This document shows positions 41,301 through 54,700 of a stretch of 64,000 nt of DNA, in pieces. The notes under the pieces were generated by a model that saw only the letters and a list, made by a program, of their open reading frames with translations, was not told the DNA's origin and ran no database searches. The translations under genes were made by a program, and so were the position numbers. The DNA is from Rotaria socialis (taxonomy: Eukaryota > Rotifera > Eurotatoria > Philodinida > Philodinidae), in NCBI GenBank assembly GCA_905331475.1, contig CAJNYU010001792.1, positions 65,738 to 129,737 on the forward strand. Direction: 5' to 3'. How positions within the stretch are numbered: position 1 is the first letter of the stretch; each line of letters opens with the position of its first letter.

Positions 41301-42092
41301 CGCCAGAGTCACTTTCATCATCAAGTTGGATACCTGTTGTTGTTGGAGTTTTAGCTGGTCTCGCCGGTATATTCTGTGCAATTACCTGTTGCCTATTGGC
41401 TCTAGCTGCTTGGCGTCGTCGACGACGACTTTCACCTAAAGAGTAAGTTCAATCGTATAGTTATTTATCTTCTATTTAAAAGAAATGAAATTCATAAATT
41501 GAATAGAGATGATTTACGAATTCGACGTATATGGCATTTACCACGAGCACAAGTACCAACGACGGTTACAGCTGAGAATATTCAAACATATTTAAATAGT
41601 ACTAGTTTATCAATAAATACAACATCAAGTATACAAGACAATTCAACATTAGATAACGATCGTTCAACGTATCGAACAAATTATGAATATGATGGAAATG
41701 CAACTGCAAATAGTACATTTTTTAAACAATTAGACCAAACTATGGGTACAAAATTGCGCGCAACAATCACAAGACCCGATATAAGTGCAGTTTTATCAAG
41801 TTTACCTGCTATTTCAAAATCACATTCTATATCGTCGTCAACAACAATTCCATCGATTAGTGATGATCCTATTGATGAGCTTGATGCTATTATTGATGAT
41901 GAAGATTTAACAATGACATTTCATGATCCATTGGACGATCTTTTTCAAGATAATGAAATGCTTGAAGTTATTAATCCCAATCTTGCATTGCCACGTCCAC
42001 AAATGGATTCACAACCATCAGGTCTTTTTTCTGTAAGTTTTATTTTTTTAGGCACATCTTTATCTACCTATGATTTATTTTTAGTTTTTTAA
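32334..42092 (+). CDS. Large mucin-like NIDO-AMOP-VWD-EGF transmembrane protein (copy A)
   Basis: More than thirty short exons. Likely first exon 32334-32427 (signal-anchor helix MHLTIIIVFIS); its link to the next exon, probably from 32726, is unresolved. Then a Thr/Ser mucin stalk (33187-33804), a Cys-rich piece (33942-34112), NIDO (34178-34930, with DKGYITLDKP and APFWTNL), AMOP (35297-35824, CPCSYQQA, SCCYDTSVGSLITSGQFAG, DECC...W), VWD (35876-36700, WFGGDPHIQTL), an Ig-like spacer (37076-37576), some ten EGF-like modules (37781-40300, including INECF and DINECTT calcium-binding types), a SEA-like segment (40359-40772), a TM helix at about 41332-41407, a stop-transfer RRRRR and an acidic tail to 42092. 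The order matches MUC4-like and other invertebrate NIDO/AMOP/VWD proteins. Probably a cell-surface adhesin or receptor. The last few residues after 42030 could be altered by splicing. Confidence 0.82.
33270..33569 (+). repeat. Coding 60-bp minisatellite, five copies
   Basis: Five tandem 60-base units starting at 33270, 33330, 33390, 33450 and 33510, each opening ACTGGAAC or ACGGGAAC. They encode 20-residue Thr-rich repeats (TGTETTTTAATGTETTT-like). The last unit is the most diverged. This is the mucin stalk of copy A; heavy O-glycosylation is expected. Confidence 0.95.
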
Positions 42093-42220
42093 CTGATATT
42101 GATAGAGTGCGGGTCGCTTCAAAAACAAAGTGCTTATTGTTTGTTTTGGTGATATATTTCACTGGTGATTTTTTTCCTTCTTTCTTTTTTAATTCTATTT
42201 ATAAGCACATCTATCTGCTG

Positions 42221-42251
42221 TGTTTTGTTTTGTTTTGTTTTGTTTTGTTTT
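42221..42251. repeat. (TTTTG)n microsatellite
   Basis: Six TTTTG units in the 3' spacer between copy A and the convergent arabinose isomerase gene. Confidence 0.95.
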
Positions 42252-42391
42252 ATTATATTATTAATCCCTGTGAATTTGACACTACTTCTTTATTTTCATA
42301 ATTGCGTTTAATTGTAATCTCTTTATGTAATAATATGAAGACATCGAAAGAAGAGAAATTCTATGAAAGAAAATGTGAATCAAATAAATAA

Positions 42392-43977
42392 TCATTTACT
42401 ATTAAAAGAATAATAAACATCATTCCATTTCAATTCATTTTTTAATCCATTTATTGTTGTTTCATCATCAATGACAATACATTCAATATTACCAATGATA
42501 TCAGCAAAATCACGTATATATTCCGATGTTATAGCTTGACTATAACATGTATGATGTGCACCACCAGATAGAATCCATGCAGTACAAGCTGTTCTCATGT
42601 CTGGTTTAGGTTTCCAAAGAACACGTGCTACAGGCAGATTCGGTAATGCAGATAATGGTTCAATAGCATTAACTTCATTGACCAGTAAACGAAATCGATT
42701 GCCCATATCGATCAGCGACACATTTATAGCCGAACTAGCATCGGAATCGAATACAAGTCTTACAGGATCTTCTTTACCACCGATACTTAATGGATAAATT
42801 CCACAGGATGGCCTGATTTTTGTTGAAGCAATACTTTCACATATTTCGAGCATATGTGCACCAAGTACGATTTCATTATTTTCTTCTAAATGATATGTAT
42901 AATCTTCCATAAATGAAGAGCCACCTTTGTTTAAACCAACACTCATAACTTTAAGAGCTCGAACAACAGTTGCTGTTTTCCAGTCACCTTCAGCACCAAA
43001 ACCATAACCATCTTTCATTAATCTTTGTACAGCAATACCTGGCAATTGTCTAAGACCATGTAAATCCTATTGATAAACAAAAGAAAAAACAAATAAAACA
43101 AATTTCGCTTTTTGAAAATAAAATACAGCTAACTATTTACTTCAAACGTATCAGTAAAACCTTTATAATTTCCATCTTGAAGAAATTTTCGAAGACCAAT
43201 TTCAATTTTAGCTGCTTCTCGTAATGATGCCTTTTTTTCATTTTTTAATTCATCAACTATTGTATATTGTTGTTCATATTCTTGACATAATTTATCAATA
43301 TCGTTTTCATTTACTTGTTCAATTTCAGCTACCAAATCACCAATACCGTGAGTATTTACTGAATAGCCAAATTTAACTTCAGCGTCAACTTTATCTCCTT
43401 CCGTAACAGATACATCACGCATATTATCACCAAATCGTACAAATCGTGCACCTTGCCAATCCGCCCAAGCACATGCTGCACGCATCCATACACTTAATTG
43501 TTCGCGTACTTGTTTTTCTTCCCAATGACCGGTAATCACTTTTCGATTTATTTTCATACGCGAACATATATGTCCAAATTCTCTATCTCCATGAGCACTT
43601 TGATTTAAATTCATAAAACTCATATCAATCGTATTCCATGGTATATCTCGATTGAATTGTGTATGCAAATGAACGAATGGTTTTTGAAGAATTTTTAAAC
43701 CGTTTATCCACATTTTTGCCGGTGAAAATGTATGCATCCAAAGTATGAGACCGACACATGATTTATTCACATTTGCCGTTTGACATAATTCAAGAATTTC
43801 TGTTGCCGACTTTAGAACGGGTTTAAAAATAACTCTTACAGGCATTTGTTCATCTTGATCGAATGCTGAAGCTATCTGTGATGAATGTTCATCGACTTGT
43901 TTCAATACGGATGTACCATAAAGATTTTGTGAACCGGTTACAAACCAAACTTGAAAGTCTTTTAAATCAGGTAGCAT
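42392..43977 (-). CDS. araA: L-arabinose isomerase, bacterial type, intron-bearing
   Basis: Interconverts L-arabinose and L-ribulose; Mn-dependent. Two exons on the minus strand, 43977-43141 and 43066-42392, joined across a 74-base GTAAAT...TAG intron; 503 residues, the length of bacterial AraA (about 500). Alignable end to end with the enterobacterial enzyme: [104 protein letters not shown]. Metal and catalytic residues are kept: Glu near 305, Glu333, His350, His450. Animals normally lack this enzyme; horizontal transfer from bacteria is the best explanation, with an intron gained or captured since. No arabinose-linked ribulokinase or epimerase is in the window. It lies tail-to-tail with receptor copy A. 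Confidence 0.98.
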
Positions 43978-45738
43978 AATTTTATTTTAATTTTATATCA
44001 AGGTGTGTTCGAAAAGAAAGGCCCAAAAAGAAAAATACTTTTGCATATATATAACTTCATTTTAGTGTAGCAAGATAAAATGAAAAGATAAGAAAAATAA
44101 GGTAATACGAGTCTGAGATTATTTTAATAGTTATCAAAGAAACAAATACTATCTTACTTTCGATGTTTTATTTATGGACATAAAATCGATGCTTTCGAGT
44201 TAATTTTAAAAAGTGAACAATTAAAATATGTTTCATGTGTAGTCTTCGAGATGCGAATTCTATTATTTAAACTTCGGCTGTTGTTATCAGTTATGAATAG
44301 ACGATATGTTTGTTTGTGAATATTTCGTTAGTTCTATGGATTATGTAAAGTTTTAAGTTTTACTTTCATGAAGTATAATTTATTGTTCCCTATTAAATTC
44401 TCAATATATAATATTGATTCATAAAATATTTGACAACGAAAAAAAAAAAGAAAGTTTTTCAATAGTATAAACTTTCTTTAGATAAAACTAGTGTTATTCT
44501 TATTGTTGTGCATAACATTTTAATGTCAATCATTATTTATCTGAAAGAAAATCTAATGAGTGTTTGACTTTAGTCATCAATGATACCAATATATGCAAAT
44601 GAGTATGAAAACATGACTAACTAACGAATAGGCAAATGTAATTGCTAGATGAATTTTGTTTTTGATTATGATATCGTGAGACGATGTAATCATAACTTGA
44701 TCGCCTTTTGGCTAGAAAGAGATCCATTTCTACTGCCAGAATTATGGGTGTAGATGTCGCTGTTGAAAAATGAAATAGCACTGTCCAAGCGAACACCCAC
44801 TACTTACGTTAACATCCACACACATGCTGATGATGTGTTATGATATCTTTGATTGAATTTCTTATGAAACTATATGTTGCTGAAGTTGGAAAAGAGTTAC
44901 TGAATCAATTGTTTTCTCTAAGATTTTGATTACTTTCTGAGAAAAATCTTCGATCGAATTTTGTTGATAAACATTTCTTTATGTTTTACTACATATTGTT
45001 TATTCAAATTTAACAGGTGATTAGTATTTGATTTCGATTTTCGTGTCCACGTTTTCGTGAAAACCTTGACTGACTTTCATATATGACGTTTTGTTGTTAT
45101 TTCATGTGAAAAGAAAAGGATTAAAAAAATCTGATCTACTCAAGTGCAGCAATTCGATAAAATACGTGTGTGGACTGAATAAATCTCTCATGATTGTATA
45201 TCGTCGAAAATGCTTGTCAATTAATTTCTAATCAATAAGAACAAAGAAAAAAAAGTTTTTATTTTTCATATACAATCTTGTGTTTTTATATGAGTATGTA
45301 GCACGAAGAAATTCATTGACAGCGTACGTTTTTTTCTGCCTGATATTTTTTCTTTGTTTCAGCGATTCTCTGATGAAAAGTAAAGTAGTATATCACTTAT
45401 TTCAATAGTTTCGAGAGTTCTCAGCACACTTTTTTATTATCCACAACATGATAAGCAGAGCAACTGTGCACATATTTGATCATTCGCTTATAAATCCATC
45501 ATATTCAACAGTCATAAGTTCGCCAACAAAGAGTCATTCTTTCATACGTATCTTCACAAACAAGTCACTTACAGCGAATCTCATAAACTAAGCATTTTCT
45601 ACTTGTATGCGTCTATTCTGTTGTCGTTGAATTTGTAAAATTTCTTTACCAATTGTTTTTCGTATATTACTTTTTGCTACTATTATTGAACTGATCTTTT
45701 ATGCATTACTTTCGATTATTATTATCTTTTATTAGATT
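43978..45738. other. Divergent spacer, arabinose isomerase and receptor copy B
   Basis: About 1.76 kb between divergent start codons; must hold both promoters. AT-rich, with no coding frame or RNA gene recognised. No bacterial-looking flanking sequence is seen upstream of the isomerase. Confidence 0.5.
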
Positions 45739-48700
45739 ATGGACTTAAAATTTAGAATTCCTTGGAGAAATTTCAAATCCACTGATTTAAAATTATATTT
45801 TATTACGATTATAATCTTAATTTATATTGCCGAAGGTAATACTTTACTGAGAAGAAACGACATATAGCTACATGATGAATGATGAATGATTGAAAAAATA
45901 TCTAGATATAATTCTATATCAATATAGATGCACCTAATTGAATTATTAATTATTTTAGTTCTTTTTCACAGCAGTTAAACTTACGCAACACTTTCTTTTA
46001 TATTTACAACATCGATTTTATTTGAATATGATCGTATTTGTTTTTATAACTCAATGCATAATAATAAAATAGGAAAATCATTATTTTTCAATGATGACTT
46101 AGAAAAATTCACATACATATTTCGAAGAAAATGTTGATTTCAAGCATGAAAACATAACTTTTTCGACTCCATCCCGGATCATCCCTAGAGAAAAAGTAAG
46201 GTCTACTCATTCCAAAATTTGAAAGTCACTATATGCTACAATTATCGACACTAGCCAGCGAATAACCTTGATTACAGACATACGTAACTGGGTAGTACTC
46301 TAGTTTACAGGTCTTAGAAAGAAGTTACGTTTTTAAGAAAGATTTTTCACTGAATCTATTTTGCATTAACTTTATGAGTCTAAATAATATATATATATAT
46401 ATATATGAGTTCCTCGTTATCTCCCTGAAGAGGCTACGTTGATAAGCTTTTTTATATTCTTGACTGTATTATAATTCATATAAGCTGTACTAGAAACTTC
46501 TGTTAAATAAGTATGGCCTATGTTTAGGGTCGCGTTCACTAAAAGACGAAGCAGGTAATCAGTACAATCAACGCATCCGATCAGATTTAACGGAAAAAAT
46601 ACATGAAATCCCTTCGATCCATGAAAAAATTAACACTGGCGAGCTTTTTCAATCGACACTTGATAGTGATAATGAACACCAACTGTTATTGGAAGGTTAT
46701 AGTTTAGTAAATTATCAAGATGTTGAAACATCACAGTTTCTATTAACAACACCTGATGAATCAATGCATGGTAGTGGTTCTAGTATTGACGAAGAAAGTA
46801 AGTTTCTTTTTGGTCAATACTCTACATTTTTCTCTACAGGAAAACTATAAAACGAATATATATTAACGAAACATAAATTCTAAAATAGAAATTGTCCCAC
46901 GCTTTTCAATGTTCAATTTTCGTTAGTGCTTTTCGTTTCCTCTTTGCTAAAGAGTGCAACTATTGATTTTCTTAAGAATGATCAAGATGTTAAGATCATG
47001 TATACTTTCTCATACAAATACTATGATCAGCATGTAAACCAAAGAACATCACTTTAACAGTAAACGTTTGCATGCACTGATATTTTTCCAATAAGCGACG
47101 CCAGTATCAGACAACGCACCCTCATCAAAAACAGTTTCAATTCAACTCATCCACTTGTGACTATTTTCTCAAACTCCATGCAAACGCACAATCAAATAAC
47201 ATTATAAAACAACCAACATGTCTCCTCAGCATAAATACGCATTCCATGATAACCAACACACACATTTTAAACATATATATAATGTAGTGCAATATACTCC
47301 ATTTCTTAAAACTGCCTATATCATTGCACGTAATGACCAAGTACCAAGAATGAACCACCTATTTTTCTTCTAGCCACAAGTTTTCAAACACAGTTCACCA
47401 CCATAAATTTCACTTCTACAATGTCAACAACAACAGTAACTTCATCATCAATCATCTCAACTGGAGCCACAGTTGAACTCCCATCTTCACCCACAATCAC
47501 ACCCATTTCAACAGAACCAACAACGGCCACAGATGTTTCAGTCGAACCACCACCAACTACAACGGGTGCATTTGAATCAACAATCGCGACAGTTTTAATT
47601 GAATCAACAATCGCAACGGGTGCATTTGAGACAACAACCGGAACCATTACAACGAAACCGGCAACATCCACACCGGGTTCACTTGAATCAACAACTGCGA
47701 CGGGTTCGATTGAATCAACTGCAAGTAGAACGAGTTCAAGCCAGACGACAATGACCACAACCGCTGCAGTAGAATCGACAACAACCACAACGGTCGCAAT
47801 CGAACCAACACTGGCTACGACTCCCAGACCACAAGGTAATCACATTGCAGATGTATTTGTTTTTGTAATGTTGTATCTGATTCTTATAGTCTGTGCGTGG
47901 ACAAACTGGATGGTGAAAACGAACTGTACACCGGATTGTGGGCTAGCATATCGTGAAATAGTTCGATATTGTATTGATACTACTACTGGTGTAACGTGTA
48001 CCACAGATAGTCAGTGTGGTGGTGGTCTTTCTGGAACAAATGAAAGATGTTCTAGTTCTCCCCCTTGTGACAGTATGTGTTTATTTTTGTGAAACCTTCT
48101 ATTCCAACAACTGAAGTGTGTTTTCTTTCTTTGTTACCTTTTAGCGTCAACTGTTGCTCCACCAACTAGTGAACGCGACCCGAACATACGAATTACTTCG
48201 TATGCATTACCTGACACACTGTATTTTTTCGAGCGCACTTATCATCGTATTTGGGTAGGATTAAAGTTAATCTTAAAATTTCGGTTACTTGAGCAATCGG
48301 AATCATTTTCTAGATCACTAATAAAGGTTACATTACCTTCGACATACCTTATTATGGTCAAACAATGACAGGTTCTGTTTTTCAACAACTCGCTAACCAG
48401 GCTATAGCAGCTCCATTTTGGGCAGACATGATTTATGTTAATGTAAGTAATATATTTCAACTGAAATTATATAAAAAGAACCGTTTAGGGTGCTACAAAC
48501 ATGACAATCAATTGGTTTAGTTCAATAAATACTAGTTGCAGTGATGCAGACGAATACTGTAGTATAATTCGATCAGCAATCATTTCAGCTTGTCCAACAT
48601 CATCCTGTCCGTTGAATTTCGCAGCTGCCAGAGCTGTTCGAATTAGTTGGCAGAATCTTCTTCATGTAGTGCCTTATTTAAACCGAACGAAAGTGAGTAT

Positions 48701-51700
48701 AGGCATTGCAATTTTCTAATTGGATATTTGCGTATCATTTTATAGAATATATCATTCTCAACATACCTAATCAATACATACGAATATGCTTATGCGAATT
48801 ATAGTTATCCTATTCTTCGATCTTATCTTGTATTCGACTATCGACAGCTTATGATCGATCCTGACGATCCTAGACCTTTTGTTGGTTGGTTTTTCGCTCA
48901 TTTTCTTTCACATAGTTAAAATAGTTATCATGATATTGTTTTTTGACATTCAGGTTATCGTGGAGAAGCGGGTCCAGTTCAAGTTTTGAATGACCGCTTT
49001 TATTATGAAAATGCTGGTTTTCTAAGTATTCTATTCGAATGTTTAAAAATGCACATTAGTTTTTCCTACGCGATTCTTTTAGCACAACATAAAACTAAAA
49101 GCTTTTATGTGGGCGGTCGATTTTTAAGCCAGTGTGAAGTCAGCTTCTTGGAAGAAACTACGATAAATATTTTAAGTCCTTGGGAAAATCTTAATGATAT
49201 AATGTACGTACGGATTGAATATCTGAATTAAACTTTGCTTTGATTGTATTTAGAATAAATCCTCGATTTCCATGCCCATGTACACTTCGCCAAGCAGAAG
49301 TCGATACTCGTTTTGGTCGTTTGTTCAGCGAGACACAGTATGAAATAGCTCAAAATCTGGTCTGTTATGCTCCAAGAACGTTGACTTCGATCCATTTGGG
49401 TCAACCAAATAAATTGCTTAAGTCACAAGTATGATTTTATAAGTAATCGAGCCGATCTTAATTCACACTCGATAAACAAAATTCATTTTTCGTGACAATC
49501 TCTGACCTGGCACTCTGTTTAGAAGAATCTGGTACATACCAGAGCTTTGAAAGAGTCATTTCTGTGTCAGAAAATAAGGAATAGTAATCAGTAAAATTTT
49601 ACAATAGAAACTGTTATTATGTTTTACTCATTACTGCTCGTCATTTTGTTAGGATATCTATCTTTTATTCAGAAAAAATACTTAGTTTTGTGTCTCCGTG
49701 AACCAAAGTAGATTATCTCAGCTTGTGGATTCCCACCATTCAGTGTACTGAATGATCGATCATATAAATTTCTATCACTAGACGTGCTGCTATCACTGGC
49801 ACAACCAAGCGTTGGTCACTTCTGGTACTCTTGCAGGTTCCGTTTTATCAAATCCATATATTCTTTTTCAACCAAATCCTTCGCAACGACGAATCCCATT
49901 CTAGTAAATTTATTGGATTTTCTTATCGTGATATTTATCGGATGATTTTAGTGATCAATGTTGTTTACCTTTATATTCTTCTGGATTACCCGATTGGCAC
50001 GAATGTCGTCTCTATTTTCAACTTCATCCGGCAAGTAATTGCACGGGGTATCGACCTCCAGCGATAGGTAAATAGGAAATTTCAGTGTTCAACTAACTGT
50101 ACCTTCATTTTTTCAGTAACTGGTGTCGGTGATCCACATGTTAATACAATTGACGATGGCGAATATACATGTCACATTCAAGGTCTTTTTATCTTTGCTC
50201 AAACAACCGATGAAGCCAAAGTTATTGCATACAAAAATTTGGTTAACACAATATTTGATATAAATCTGATCTATCCTGATGATTTATTCACAATTTATGT
50301 ACGTTCTACATTCGTACCACCAGCATTGCGTTATATTGAACGAGAAAAAGGTCATGGCTCAATTTTTTCTAGTTATACTATAGTTACGGAAATATTTACT
50401 TTTGGCATTAGCAATAATGATGGCAAATTCGGTAATGAATATTTTCATACTATTTTGTCGAATTAAAAATTGAGCTTTTTGTTGAAGGCTTCACTGTAAA
50501 CAATGATGCAACGCTTTCAGCTATTTTATCAAATAATATGAACTACGATTATATTAATACAATGAATTATACGCAACCACATATGTATCGAGTACAGCAA
50601 ACAATTAGATCTTCACTCGATCGAACAATATCTCAACTTACCATTTCACTATGGTCCGGTGAGCTTTTTTTTATCTTTTGATTTATTTTACAAAAACAAA
50701 AAAATAAATGTTTCATTTTTGCTTGTTATGCAGGCCTTTCTATGCAATTCGAAATTATCGGTGAAAATCTCGAATGTGTATTACTTTTACCAGAAAAATT
50801 TCGAATGCATATTGAAGGTCTAGCTGGAAATTACAATGGATATGCGAACGATGATTTAATTAATCGAAATACAGGTCAAACGATTCCAATAATAAATATT
50901 CCTAGCATAAATTTATTGGCATATGATCAAAGTATCCTTAGCGCTTGTCTTTCATGTAAGTGTGATTTAAGAATAAGTTAATACTATAAGACGATAACAT
51001 TTGCTTCAGGGAGAGTTTCTAATGATACAACACCAATTAGTACCTTTACTCCAATTATGCCAAGAAGTTTAGTAGAATGGTATTATACAAGTGCATCGAG
51101 CTACCTCGAAAGTCTAAATCCATTTTTAAGTCAAACTGTTGTTAATCGGACATGCCACGGAAATTATGAATGTGAACATGATTATCTTATCCGTATAAAT
51201 TCTTTCACAAGTGAAGCAACAGCGTCAGGATTAGAATCAATTCATGACGCAAGGATTTCATTACGTAAAAGTTCTTGAAAATGAACTCTCCGAATTTATT
51301 GTTTTTGTTACTATAAAATAGGTGAAATACCTCCAACGATCGACTTGAATATACCAGTTCAAATCACTTTACCGGTGGATGTTGTAAACCGTAACTATGC
51401 ATTAAAATTTAATACAGCGGCTGGCAGTGGAACAGCAATAAGAAATATCACAGTCGTTATTTATCCATCGAATACTCCGCAAAATATCAGTGTTGGTGAA
51501 TCGTCTATTACGGTGCCGATACCGAATAATGCCGATAGTTATGTCGAAGTTCTGTAAGTGCCTTACACTTTCGATATCGCTATGTTGAATCTATGGCCGA
51601 TATATAAATGTTGGATATGGTAGATATTTGAGTTCGATTTTGCTAATGAATTTTGTTCATTTTGAAAGATTTTTGCGATGTGTTGATTGCTCATGTTCTT

Positions 51701-54700
51701 GAGCATAGTCGAATATCACAAGAAACATTTCTAGACGCTATGCAAAAGTAAAAGAAAGGAATAATTGGTACATTCTTAAGTATCAGAAATTTACTCCCAA
51801 ATAGTGCATTTCTCCATCGTTGTCTTTGTTTTTTTTTTGGAAATTAATTCGTCTCAACTGCTCGACGTCGAAACGAACGACAACAATGTGAAAACGTCAA
51901 TTCTAATCTGTAGAATATTTTTATCGCCTTGAACTCCAGTCAAATGTTGATAAATTTTCACATAAAATCATGTTTTTGTATACACTATTAGCTATGAGAC
52001 AGCGTGCATCTCATCTAGTATCTGAGTAAATGTACTTCTTCTATGAGACATTAAATCATGATTTAGAAGCATCATTCGATACTGTAAAAGTGTACATATG
52101 AGATTAGTTTTCTCTGACCAAAATTTGTCTTGTGCTTGTTGTCACATAAATTCATAGTTCCTGTTAAATGAAATCGTTGATACAAGATGTTTAAATGAAA
52201 TGTTACTTTCCCCTCTCGTTGTATTTCCTAGTAAAGCAAATTTAATCAGAATAAATGTTTCACTCATTATAAGGTCGATCACAGTACTTGAAAATTTCAA
52301 CTATGAGAAAGCAGGCTACTATGTTGCTAGGATTTACAGAAGAATATATTTATTTCTAATTATCACATGCTCGTGAAAATCAAAACTTAGATTTTGAAAA
52401 ATTCAACGAGCCTTCAAATGGAAATATTGCTTAGGAGCTCGATTCAATCATTAAACATTAAGAGAAGAGACCATGACATGATTATGAATGCGATCTATTT
52501 TAGACTCACGATTCAATATGGACTGAATTCTACATGGGAAAAATACTTGGATATCCAAGCCTGCTTATGTAAGAATAATGGGACATGTAATTTTGAAGAA
52601 ACAACTGCAATATCTTCTCATTATCAACTGACTTCGTGTGACTGCCCGGCACTTTATGATGGTATGTTCTATTGATATGCAGAGAATTTCTTCTTGAGCA
52701 AGAATCCTGTTTTGTTTGACTAGGCATCTTTTGTGAATTGGAATATGACGTCTGTAAACATGGCAGTGCTTGTAGAGAGAACTGGGAATCCAATACAACA
52801 TGTACTCGTCTCAATACTACTCAACCGCCCCTACAGTTTAGTTCATATTATTGCAATGGCGAATGCCAAGCAGGGTATGTCAAAAAAGATAATACGACAT
52901 GTGAAGGTAAAGTTCTCGAATAGCAAAGACTATTTTCAATAAAAAAAAATCATATCGATTTATAGATATTGATGAATGTAGTTTTAATTCGTCTATATGT
53001 GGAAACGGTACTTGTAGTAACCTATCTGGATCATATAGTTGTAACTGTCCAACTGGTTATCGATTTGCTGACGGAACATGTATTGGTAAGTTTCATTCAA
53101 CAAAGACAAAGCTTTTACCGTGGTTGTTTGTTTTGCCCTAAACAGATATTGACGAATGCTCTGAACCGAATATTAATGGTAGTTTTATTCTTCCTTGTGA
53201 GAATAGTCAAGATTGTCACAATTTAATTGGAAATCATTCATGCAAGTGTAGTCCCATTTTTAGCATGGATGGAAACTGTACTTGTATGTAGATTCGAATA
53301 TGATAGATGCAATTCTAATTGATTGGTCAACATTTTCTTTTCTTAGTTAATAGCAGTCTCTGTAACTTTACTATTCAGAACACTTGCATTGGTGCGAATG
53401 GTACAATTCTATGTCTGAATGGGACAGTCAACATAAATGGTAGCTGTAGTGGTAAGTACACAAAACACAATAATCAATATAATCGATTCAGATGAATGTT
53501 GACTTTAGCTTGGTGCAATCGAACGTGCCCTGACTTTTGCGACCTGGTCAATAATTCTTTTCAATGTAATTGTCAAAAATATCCAGGTTATGAATATGCC
53601 GGCGATGGAAAATGTTTGCGTAAGATACACATAGATTTGAATTTTGAAAATGCTTGATTTTCGATGTTGTTTACGTACGTGAAGCATGTCGCGGCGAAAA
53701 CTATGGTGTGGGCTGCAGCGAACCGTGCCAATGTATAAATGGAAAATGTAATAAAAATGCAACCAATGTAAATGATAGCTGCATTTGTGAACCAGGATAT
53801 CAGAAACCCGACTGTGTTAAACTGATGGATCAATGTGGTAGGAGCATTTCATTGGTCAACTAATCATTAGATAATCAAAAACAAAAAATGTGTCTCTTTC
53901 TATTGTCAGAAAACAATAACCCATGCAATTCATCAACAGCAGATTGTACCCCAAATCCCAATAATGGTTCTGCTATATGTACTTGTAAACGTGGCTACGA
54001 AAAATTCAACCTAACTAGCGTTTGTACAGGTAAGATTAATCATAGAGTGAATTTCGCTTGCCATGATTTAATTCATATTGATTCATTTCTACCTACAGAT
54101 ATCGATGAATGTGGGAGAAAAATGGATAATTGTACTTCGGAAAGCTCAGTTTGTCATAATACTATTGGAAGTTATGAGTGTATTTGCAAAAATGGCTATC
54201 AGGTTCGAAACAAATGCTCGTCTTGAAAGGCTCAACTACAGACAGTGTTTTTTTTTACATATAGCTCACTAATGGTTCATGCGTCGATATAGATGAATGC
54301 AATATTTCCACAACTTGTAACAACTATAATAACACATATTGCGCTAACATCCCGGGCTTGTATGAATGTCGATGTAAGACAGGTTATGCAGTAGAAGGTA
54401 TGTTTATAAATGTATCAAAATAAAATTCTCAGCTTAAAAAAATTATAAAATATGAAGGTGACAGAACCCAAACGAATCAAAATATTCTCAACACAAATCG
54501 ACCTTGCCTACGAACGGACTTATCAGCAGATTGTCAAAACCAATGTACGCCACCGGCTTATTGTGATGCAACTAGTGGTGAATGCGCATGCCAAATATCG
54601 CATTTGATTCTTTCTGATTTACCCGATCCTAGTAAAAGAACGTGTTTATGTATTGGTTACCCATTTGTAGAATATAAGAACCAAAAATGTTCTTCAGCAA

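Noticed and set aside
42107-42301. Plus-strand 64-codon frame after receptor copy A
   Set aside because: Starts with a non-ATG codon and runs through the TTTTG microsatellite; most likely 3' UTR.
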